Source: Pseudomonas sp. MH9.2 (GTDB lineage: Bacteria; Pseudomonadota; Gammaproteobacteria; Pseudomonadales; Pseudomonadaceae). From it: DNA of 64,000 bases. The translations under genes were made by a program, and so were the position numbers. Under the pieces are notes generated by a model. It ran no database searches, was not told the origin of the DNA, and saw nothing but the letters and a program-made list of their open reading frames with translations. Shown piece by piece: positions 57,951 through 64,000 of this stretch; position 1 is the stretch's first letter; the number at the start of each line of letters is the position of its first letter. The stretch spans positions 4,430,501-4,494,500 of the forward strand of contig NZ_CP133784.1 of assembly GCF_034353875.1 (NCBI RefSeq). Direction: 5' to 3'.

Positions 57951-58565
57951 ATGTCGAACTTAGTATTAGAAACTCAGATTGCCCATGCTGAGGAGCATGG
58001 GCACGAGGATGCCGGGTCCATGACCGTGTTCGGTTTCTGGATCTACCTGATGACTGACTGCATCCTGTTCGCGACGATCTTCGCCGCATACTCGGTGCTC
58101 AGTAACAACGTCGCAGGTGGCCCGTCGGGCAAAGACATCTTCGAACTGCCTTACGTGCTGGTAGAAACCTTCTGCCTGCTGTTCAGCAGTATCACCTACG
58201 GCTTCGCCATGCTGGCGATGCACAAGGGCAACAAGAACGGGGTTATCGCCTGGTTGGCGGTAACGTTCTTGCTGGGCCTCGCGTTCATCGGCATGGAAAT
58301 CAATGAATTCCATCACCTGATCGCCGAGGGCTTTGGCCCTGATCGCAGCGCCTTCCTGTCAGGCTTCTTCACGCTGGTCGGTACTCACGGCCTGCACGTG
58401 ACATCCGGTCTGATCTGGATGGCGGTGCTGATGTTCCAGATCAAGAAGAAAGGTCTGACCGCAACCAACAACACGCGTCTGAGCTGCCTGAGTCTGTTCT
58501 GGCACTTCCTGGACGTGGTCTGGATCTGCGTGTTCACCGTTGTCTACCTGATGGGAGCGCTGTAA
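57951..58565 (+). CDS. cyoC: Cytochrome bo3 ubiquinol oxidase subunit III
   Basis: Five-helix accessory subunit of 204 residues with the family segments [20 protein letters not shown] near residue 25 and [14 protein letters not shown] near 145, ending [20 protein letters not shown]. It begins 3 bases after cyoB and ends directly against cyoD. Confidence 0.95.
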   Translation: MSNLVLETQIAHAEEHGHEDAGSMTVFGFWIYLMTDCILFATIFAAYSVLSNNVAGGPSGKDIFELPYVLVETFCLLFSSITYGFAMLAMHKGNKNGVIAWLAVTFLLGLAFIGMEINEFHHLIAEGFGPDRSAFLSGFFTLVGTHGLHVTSGLIWMAVLMFQIKKKGLTATNNTRLSCLSLFWHFLDVVWICVFTVVYLMGAL

Positions 58566-58898
58566 ATGGCTAACGCACATATCAGCCATGGCGGTGCCGA
58601 CCATGGCAGCCTGAAGTCCTACGCCGTCGGGTTTTTCCTCTCCGTGATTCTGACGGTGATCCCTTTCGGTCTTTTGATGCACCCGGTGTTCCCCAAGACG
58701 ATGACCCTGGCCATTGTCGTGGCCTTCGCTGTGGTGCAGATATTCGTGCACCTGGTGTTCTTCCTGCACATGAACAGGTCGTCCGAACAGCGCTGGAACA
58801 TCATCGCCTTCGCCTTTACCGCCCTGATCATTGCGATCGTGGTCGGCCTGTCGTTGTGGATTATGTACAACGTCCACACGAACATGATGGCGCACTGA
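58566..58898 (+). CDS. cyoD: Cytochrome bo3 ubiquinol oxidase subunit IV
   Basis: Small three-helix subunit of 110 residues ([40 protein letters not shown]), thought to assist assembly of the CuB site. No space lies between the cyoC stop and this ATG. Confidence 0.94.
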   Translation: MANAHISHGGADHGSLKSYAVGFFLSVILTVIPFGLLMHPVFPKTMTLAIVVAFAVVQIFVHLVFFLHMNRSSEQRWNIIAFAFTALIIAIVVGLSLWIMYNVHTNMMAH

Positions 58899-58908
58899 GG
58901 ATCTCCCC

Positions 58909-59796
58909 ATGTCGCTGAAGCACTTTATCCAAATCACCAAGCCGGGGATCATTTTCGGTAATGTGCTTTCGGTGGCAGGTGGCTTTTTCCTGGCGTCCAA
59001 AGGGCATGTCGACTTTGGCCTGTTCCTGGCTGCTGTCATCGGCACTTCGTTAGTGGTGGCATCCGGGTGCGTGTTCAACAACTGCATCGACCGCGACATC
59101 GACGTGAAGATGGAGCGCACCAGGAATCGGGTACTGGTGCAGGGTCTGGTTTCATTGAGACTGGCCCTGATCTTCGCCAGCGTGCTTGGCATCGCCGGGG
59201 TGGGCTTGCTGTATACCAAGGCCAACCCGCTGGCGGCGTTGTTCGCGGTGATCGGTTTTGTGATTTACGTCGGCTTCTATAGCCTGTACCTGAAACGCAA
59301 ATCGGTGCACGGCACACTGGTCGGCAGCTTGTCCGGGGCAATGCCGCCCGTGATCGGTTACGTCGCGGTGAGTAACAGCTTCGACTTGGCGGCACTGACC
59401 CTGTTGGTGATGTTCAGTTTGTGGCAGATGCCGCACTCGTACGCCATCGCGATCTTTCGCTTCAACGATTACCTCGCTGCGTCGATTCCGGTCTTGCCGG
59501 TGAAGCGTGGCATCGTCGTCGCCAAGCGTCATATCCTGATCTACACCCTGGCATTCCTGCTGGCCACCTTGATGTTGACCGTGGGGGGTTACGCCGGTCT
59601 TAGTTACCTGGCCGTCGCGGCCATCATGGGCATGTACTGGTTGTACATGGCCTGGAGCGGTTACAAGGCAGTGGATGACCGGGTCTGGGCGCGCAAGCTG
59701 TTCGTCTTCTCGATCTTCACCATTACCGCGCTGAGCGTGATGATGTCGCTGGATTTTCAGGCGCCCAGTGAGCTGCTGCTGACTTACGCACCTTGA
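58909..59796 (+). CDS. cyoE: Protoheme IX farnesyltransferase
   Basis: Makes heme O for the oxidase by farnesylating protoheme. The UbiA-family protein has 295 residues and the Asp-rich motif [18 protein letters not shown] near residue 65. The second conserved loop is near [15 protein letters not shown]. Last gene of the operon, 10 bases after cyoD, before a strong terminator. Confidence 0.95.
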   Translation: MSLKHFIQITKPGIIFGNVLSVAGGFFLASKGHVDFGLFLAAVIGTSLVVASGCVFNNCIDRDIDVKMERTRNRVLVQGLVSLRLALIFASVLGIAGVGLLYTKANPLAALFAVIGFVIYVGFYSLYLKRKSVHGTLVGSLSGAMPPVIGYVAVSNSFDLAALTLLVMFSLWQMPHSYAIAIFRFNDYLAASIPVLPVKRGIVVAKRHILIYTLAFLLATLMLTVGGYAGLSYLAVAAIMGMYWLYMAWSGYKAVDDRVWARKLFVFSIFTITALSVMMSLDFQAPSELLLTYAP

Positions 59797-59818
59797 GTTG
59801 AGCCAGCCGTTGCACCAG

Positions 59819-59858
59819 AAACGCCCCGTTCTTTGGATGAAGAACGGGGCGTTTTTTT
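59819..59858 (+). terminator. Rho-independent terminator of the cyo operon
   Basis: AAACGCCCCGTTCTT (59819-59833) pairs perfectly over 15 bp with 59840-59854; a T run ends it at 59858. Confidence 0.93.
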
Positions 59859-59987
59859 GTGAGCCCATTGCCCCGGACAAACACGCACGTGCTGCTATCG
59901 TTTACACAGATATTTCTAGTGGCCGCAGAGCAAATTCTGGTTTTATGCATGTCTATGTGAAACACGTCTATAAAGGTTGCACGCGAT

Positions 59988-60614
59988 ATGAGGTTGGCAG
60001 ACATCACTCAGTACGGCGGAATCACGGTCATGCTTCCGGCGGCAGTGGTCATCGGTGCCTGGCTTTGGTTTTCCAGGTCCAGACAGTCGGCGCTGTTATG
60101 GGGCGCATTGCTGCTGTTTGTGTACGCGATTGTCGGGGCGAGCAAAATCCTCTTCAAAGGATGGGGCATAGGCCTTGAAAGCCTGAACATTGCGGTCATC
60201 AGCGGTCATGCCACGAATACTAGCCTGGTGCTACCCGTGGCGATGAGCCTGCTTGCGCGACAGATCAATCCTCGTCTTCGCTGGCCAGGAGCTGGTTTAG
60301 GGTTATTGATCGCGTGGTGGTTCAGTATCAACTGCGTGGCACCCTATATCCATCCGCTGCAGGAGGCGATTGCCGGGGCTCTCCTGGGGTCTGTCGCTGC
60401 CTGTGGGTTTTTGTATTACCTGGAAAACACAGAGATCAAAAAAATCCCTCATGCGGTGCTGGTGATTGGCCTTGTCCTCATCGCCCTCAACACGACCACC
60501 AAGAAATACACCGCCGAGCACGTGCTGAATCGTATCGCTGTCTCCATCTCCGGAGCGGAGACAGCGTTCAAGCGGCCTGAGTGGCGAGCACCAGTCGATA
60601 CAACAAAGCTTTAA
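59988..60614 (+). CDS. PAP2-family membrane phosphatase
   Basis: A 208-residue protein with about six hydrophobic segments. VISGHATNTSLVLPVAMSL contains the SGH motif and HPLQEAIAGALLGSV the third PAP2 motif with its catalytic histidine. The first motif is seen as KILFKGWGIG near residue 52. Family members remove phosphate from lipids such as undecaprenyl pyrophosphate. AAAGG lies 11 bases before the ATG, rather far. Confidence 0.78.
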   Translation: MRLADITQYGGITVMLPAAVVIGAWLWFSRSRQSALLWGALLLFVYAIVGASKILFKGWGIGLESLNIAVISGHATNTSLVLPVAMSLLARQINPRLRWPGAGLGLLIAWWFSINCVAPYIHPLQEAIAGALLGSVAACGFLYYLENTEIKKIPHAVLVIGLVLIALNTTTKKYTAEHVLNRIAVSISGAETAFKRPEWRAPVDTTKL

Positions 60615-60659
60615 GCGCTTTGTCGATGTGAGTCGCCAGCGCCCGTGAGTAGCAGGTCG

Positions 60660-61235
60660 CTAGCGATACACTTCGCGGCGAAAAATCATTGGCGATGAGC
60701 CTCGATAGATGCCGAATCTGGCCAGCCCCGTTGCAGCTTCACGGCCCTTGCCATTCCAGTCGTAGAAAAGCCAGGACGGTGTTGCCGGTAATCCACCGAG
60801 TACCGATCCGTTGATCCCGGGAGGCTGCAAGCGCAACAGCCCCAATCCTGCGCTGGGTGCGATCAACGTAACCTTGTCATTGCCATAGACCTGTTGGCTG
60901 AGTTGCCCGGTGTAGCTACTCAGCGCGGGCGTTTGCAAAACGGCTGCCGTGGTGCAGGTATCCAGGCCTTCGACCCGAAAGCTGCCGCCCGCAAGGTTCT
61001 GCCACGTCTCGATGCGCAAGGGCAGATCCAATGCCTGCAACTCAGAGCCATGGGCATTGTCCAGACGCAAGCGTCCCAGACGAACTTCGCTGCCGGGGCT
61101 GTCGCTAAAGTCATAGCTGTACGCTGAACAACTGTTGCCATCGCCAAAACAGGCACCATCGGTATCGGTCAGTGTTGCAGCGCTGAAACCTTGACGAATG
61201 GCCGCGATAAACGGGTAATCATCGGCCAGCGGCAA
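60660..61235 (-). pseudogene. C-terminal remnant of an MshQ-like pilus protein
   Basis: About 191 residues resembling only the tail of MSHA pilus protein MshQ, normally over 1000 residues. SEVRLGRLRLDNAHGSELQ and the end RFGIYRGSSPMIFRREVYR are the family's closing motifs. There is no signal peptide, and the only in-frame start near 61235 is a TTG inside the mshP remnant. It seems joined to mshP by a large deletion. The piece is therefore almost certainly not functional. Confidence 0.7.
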
Positions 61236-61365
61236 GAGTGCCGTGTTGCGCGACGGACAGGCGTGCCATGGCGATCACCACCAGGGCGACCACGATGAGT
61301 AGGAACATCGCTGCAACCAGGCCAAAACCCTGGGCGCGATGGGGCCAGCGGGGATCAGGGCGCAT
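61219..61365 (-). pseudogene. Truncated MshP-like prepilin
   Basis: A 48-codon frame from the ATG at 61365 that overlaps the end of mshO. RAQGFGLVAAMFLLIVVALV is a prepilin N-terminus of the MshP type: basic leader, QGFG cleavage region and hydrophobic helix. After VAQHGTLAAGR it stops, while the mshQ tail continues in another frame. Normal MshP proteins are about 130-150 residues, so the rest has been lost together with most of mshQ. Confidence 0.65.
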
Positions 61366-61964
61366 TGTCGATGTGGACCTGTTGCAAGAGTTGAAAGCTT
61401 TCGCCGTCGAGGGTGGTATGCAGCATCAGGGACAGCAAACCGGCGCGCGCGGTGCTGCCGGCCTGGTAGGTAAAGCGTGTTTGCCCACAATCGACATTCA
61501 TAGCCAACGGCTCAGGGTTGGAACCGGGCGGCGGGGCGGCGGGCAGTGTAGAAAGCAGTTGGTTATAGGTATATCGAAGCAGTTGGCCATTTTGGCAGCG
61601 AAAGCCCACGACCGTCTGGGCCAGATACACACGCTGCTGCGGCGACGCATAGGCAAAGCGAAAACCGGTGGCGGGCAGGTTGCCCACCGCGATAATGCTT
61701 TCTCCAGCCGGTGCGCCTGGAAGCAGTACTGAAAGTACTGCCTGTTGGGGTTATCACACCTGGATTGGCCGGTGCCCAGAGATTACTCCCGACAACCGGG
61801 TTGCCACCGGACTCGGCACCGATGTTGTACATCACCATCCAGCGGGCCCCGGTCGGATCGAATGCCCCGTCCAGCACCTGCACCGCGAGGCAGCCCAGTA
61901 GCTGGAGTTTCTGCGGTCCGTGGTGCGCGTTTTTTTCTACCTGATAAAGGTTGAGGTTCTGCAT
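61355..61964 (-). pseudogene. PilN'-MshO fusion remnant with internal frameshift
   Basis: The first 26 or so residues (MQNLNLYQVEKNAHHGPQKL) look like the N-terminus of the PilN/MshI2-type gene that normally follows mshI. From about residue 27 the sequence changes to the C-terminal half of MshO (GAFDPTGARWMVMYNIGAES; later YASPQQRVYLAQTVVGF and the family end LLQQVHIDNAP). The prepilin N-terminus of MshO is absent. A frameshift between about 61757 and 61690 separates the two parts of the MshO sequence. Together this points to an in-frame fusion by a very large deletion, followed or preceded by a small mutation. Confidence 0.65.
61723..61741. repeat. Perfect inverted repeat at the mshO frameshift
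   Basis: GCAGTACT (61723-61730) and AGTACTGC (61734-61741) are perfect 8-bp arms around GAA. It sits inside the short zone where the MshO reading frame must change, so it may have provoked the mutation. Confidence 0.75.
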
Positions 61965-62878
61965 CAGGAAGCCGTCTGGCGCAGAGCTGCGCCGACGGCT
62001 GCCATGCAGAGAGCCTGCATCTGTTCGTCCAGTTCAGCGGCGGGTTGCCCGCTGAACAATTCGCGCAGGTCGAGGGCCTGTAGTTTGACGGTCAGTCCAT
62101 TACCCAGCGCTTGCAGTGCGGCTTCGCCATCGCGCTTCATGGGCAGTAACAGCAGGCGATTGATGTGCCCCTTGCCTAACTGGCTCTCGAAATAGTCAAG
62201 GGAACGCTGGATCTCCAGGGTGGCTGAAGAAAAATCCTGGCCAGCCTGTTCCAGTCCATGCTCAATGACGCGCGCCATGTACAGATCCGCGCCATGCTGC
62301 ACGCAGATCAAGCCCTCGCTGGAACGCAAGCGCAGTAGTGCGATGTTCAGATTGTCGGCACCGGCCAACAGACCAAGATTGCGAAATGCCATTTCGGTAA
62401 CGTCGATGCTGACCAGATGGAGACCGGCGTGCTTGATCAGCTTGGCCCAGTTCTGCATGCGCGCCTTATTGAGCACTGCGCAGTAGGCCATGCGCGAGCG
62501 GCCACGGTAGGCATCTTCGGGAAGAGAAAATGCGTCAACGACGACATCTTCAAGGGGCTCACTGATAAGGTCCTTGATGCGCCAGCGCATGGCGGCGCCC
62601 AAGTCTTCAGCGGGGACATCGGGGCTGTCGAGAAGCAGCATCTGGTAGGCAGCGGGGTGCAACACAAGGTTGACCGGCAAGCCGCCAAGGCCTGATTCGT
62701 CGACCATATTTTTCAATACGGTGGGGTGTTGTTCGGGCGTGGCTGCGCGGAAGTTGCAGTGGAGCAGGCGTGGAGCTTCGCCTTGGCTTCTCTGTACGTG
62801 GGCTAGAGCTATTCCATTTGGACCTGTTTCAACACCCACCAAACCGCGCGCTGTGGTTTTACTTCTTGGAAACCACAT
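61964..62878 (-). CDS. mshI: MshI-like pilus biogenesis protein (PilM type)
   Basis: A 304-residue cytoplasmic actin-like protein. ARGLVGVETGPNGIALAHVQ at the N-terminus and RWRIKDLISEPLEDVVVDAF near residue 95 are typical of MshI. It is intact and of normal length, and its stop overlaps the start of the PilN' fragment by one base, as expected for a pilM-pilN pair. With the rest of the pilus locus missing here, it is probably an orphan. Confidence 0.78.
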   Translation of the reverse strand: MWFPRSKTTARGLVGVETGPNGIALAHVQRSQGEAPRLLHCNFRAATPEQHPTVLKNMVDESGLGGLPVNLVLHPAAYQMLLLDSPDVPAEDLGAAMRWRIKDLISEPLEDVVVDAFSLPEDAYRGRSRMAYCAVLNKARMQNWAKLIKHAGLHLVSIDVTEMAFRNLGLLAGADNLNIALLRLRSSEGLICVQHGADLYMARVIEHGLEQAGQDFSSATLEIQRSLDYFESQLGKGHINRLLLLPMKRDGEAALQALGNGLTVKLQALDLRELFSGQPAAELDEQMQALCMAAVGAALRQTAS

Positions 62879-63082
62879 TAACTTCTTATCTCTTTACCTG
62901 GCGAGGTGCGCCAGGATCACCGATCCCGCATACAGCGTGATGTCAAAACAATAGCACGTATTGTAGGTCGATCATAATACTTAGATGGGCGGTCCAAAAA
63001 CTGTGGTTTTGGGCAGCATTTCCGGCGATCCGCTTCATGCTGGCTGGCATAAAGAAAAGGGCATTTAAGTGGCGGAAAGGAA

Positions 63083-64000
63083 TCATTTGAGGGCAGGGTC
63101 TTCAGGGTTGATGTGCGTCCATGCGTCTATCAACTTTCGCGCCTTTGGCTCATGACCGTTCTTCAGATCGTACTGGATCAGCAACAGCCTGGCATCGCGG
63201 TTGGCTGGCTGGTGTTCGAGCATCTGTTCCAGTTGTGAGCAGGCTTCATCGACCTGGCCGTTTTCGTACAAGGCCACTGCCAGCACGTAGCCATACTGAG
63301 CGTTTTGCGGTTCGAGTCGGGCAGCCCTGCGTAACGCGGGGATGGCCTGCACCCGCTGTCCCGCGCGAATCATTGCCAGGCCTTGGGCCTGGTGTAGCAA
63401 GGCGACGTCAGGGTGTTCGCGCAGGCCGTCGTCCAGCAACTGCCGAGCTTCTTTGCCGCGAGCATTTGATTCCAGCCACTCTACCAGCGTGACCAGCGCC
63501 GGAAAGAAATCCGGGTCACGTTGCAAGGCTGCACGCAGGCGGGGTTCGACATCTGCATTGCGGCCACTGGCCTGGTAGAGCATCGCCAGGTTGAGGTTGG
63601 CTTCGGCGCGTTCCATCAGGCTCAACTGCACAGCCTCGTACTCGCCGATGGCTGTATTCCAGCTTGGCTGCGATGCCCCCAATCCGCCATTCGCAGCGCC
63701 TGGCAGAGCACGGGCGGCGGCGATTCGTACGGCGCGGACCGGGTCATCGAGCCGCGGTGATAGCAACGCCAGACGTTGCGCCTCGGGCATAAGGGCGCTG
63801 ACCGCGCGAATGGCACTTTCGCGCACATGCGGTGCCGGATTGTTCAGATCCTTGGTGACCAGCCTCAGCGCTTGTGCGCTGGGGTAGGCGGGCAGCTCGG
63901 CGAGTAGTGTTGCACGTTGGATGGCGGGCAGATTGCTACGTTGCAGCTGCTCGTACAACGCCTGTGCTGCACCGACCTGACCACCGCGAATCAGCGAGAG
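63083..64000 (-). CDS. HEAT- and TPR-repeat protein, C-terminal part (cut by right window edge)
   Basis: About 305 residues are visible; the frame continues past the edge. The first part has HEAT-like repeats (APHVRESAIRAVSALMPEAQ; DPVRAVRIAAARALPG), the second at least four TPR units (ALVTLVEWLESNARGKEARQ; AQYGYVLAVALYENGQVDEA). Proteins with this order often carry a multiheme cytochrome c domain at the N-terminus; that part would lie outside the window, so I do not claim it. The 204 bases between this gene and mshI hold no gene. Confidence 0.7.
   Translation of the reverse strand, partial: LSLIRGGQVGAAQALYEQLQRSNLPAIQRATLLAELPAYPSAQALRLVTKDLNNPAPHVRESAIRAVSALMPEAQRLALLSPRLDDPVRAVRIAAARALPGAANGGLGASQPSWNTAIGEYEAVQLSLMERAEANLNLAMLYQASGRNADVEPRLRAALQRDPDFFPALVTLVEWLESNARGKEARQLLDDGLREHPDVALLHQAQGLAMIRAGQRVQAIPALRRAARLEPQNAQYGYVLAVALYENGQVDEACSQLEQMLEHQPANRDARLLLIQYDLKNGHEPKARKLIDAWTHINPEDPALK

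Noticed and set aside
1..64000. CRISPR arrays, rRNA or tRNA genes, REP-type repeats
   Set aside because: No regularly spaced repeats, no tRNA cloverleaf ends and no family of repeated palindromes were noticed; a dedicated scan was not possible.

Overview
The window is a stretch of a Pseudomonas chromosome, most like the P. fluorescens group. Three blocks point there: an arcDABC operon, a glucose block in the Pseudomonas order (gap / edd-glk-gltR-gtrS-gtsABCD-oprB / hexR / zwf-pgl-eda), and a cyoABCDE quinol oxidase operon. Codon use is GC-rich throughout, except from about 45.4 to 53.7 kb, which is clearly AT-richer. I saw no rRNA, tRNA, CRISPR array, integrase or insertion sequence. All identifications come from reading motifs and family resemblance; no database search was run.

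Layout. 0-0.4 kb: start of a TyrR/PhhR-like regulator that leaves the left edge. 0.5-5.8 kb (minus): arginine deiminase operon arcD-arcA-arcB-arcC plus a DUF5064 gene, behind a well-placed Anr box. 5.9-6.3 kb: DUF454 membrane protein. 6.3-22.8 kb: peripheral glucose metabolism. OprB and GtsABCD import glucose, Glk phosphorylates it, and Zwf-Pgl-Edd-Eda form the Entner-Doudoroff route, with Gap downstream. HexR and the GltR/GtrS two-component system are encoded inside the block. HexR boxes and candidate Crc/Hfq CA motifs can be read in front of the key genes. 22.8-27.2 kb: an aminotransferase, DUF3820, a DUF2383 four-helix protein, a diguanylate cyclase and a small secreted protein. 27.4-33.7 kb (minus): an RND pump and fusion protein with its two-component system. 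34.1-40.6 kb: a chaperone-usher fimbrial cluster with two chaperones and a very short pilin-like gene. 40.7-45.2 kb: housekeeping and hypothetical genes, a CheV protein and flavohemoglobin hmp.

45.5-53.7 kb is an accessory island. A minus-strand operon encodes a Rieske oxygenase, an SLC13-type anion transporter and a ferredoxin reductase. Around it lie a LOG-like nucleotide-binding protein, an XRE-type regulator with a long C-terminal domain, and an aromatic-acid-type MFS transporter broken by a 7-bp tandem duplication. Closely related operator-like sequences occur in its three promoter regions, suggesting one small regulon. I consider this the best candidate for an undescribed pathway; its substrate cannot be told from sequence.

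54.0-60.6 kb: dsbB, cyoABCDE and a PAP2 phosphatase. 60.6-62.9 kb holds what looks like the wreck of an MSHA-type pilus locus. mshI is intact, but the genes after it appear to have been collapsed by two large internal deletions into a PilN'-MshO fusion (also frameshifted), a truncated MshP and an MshQ tail. The right edge cuts a HEAT/TPR protein.
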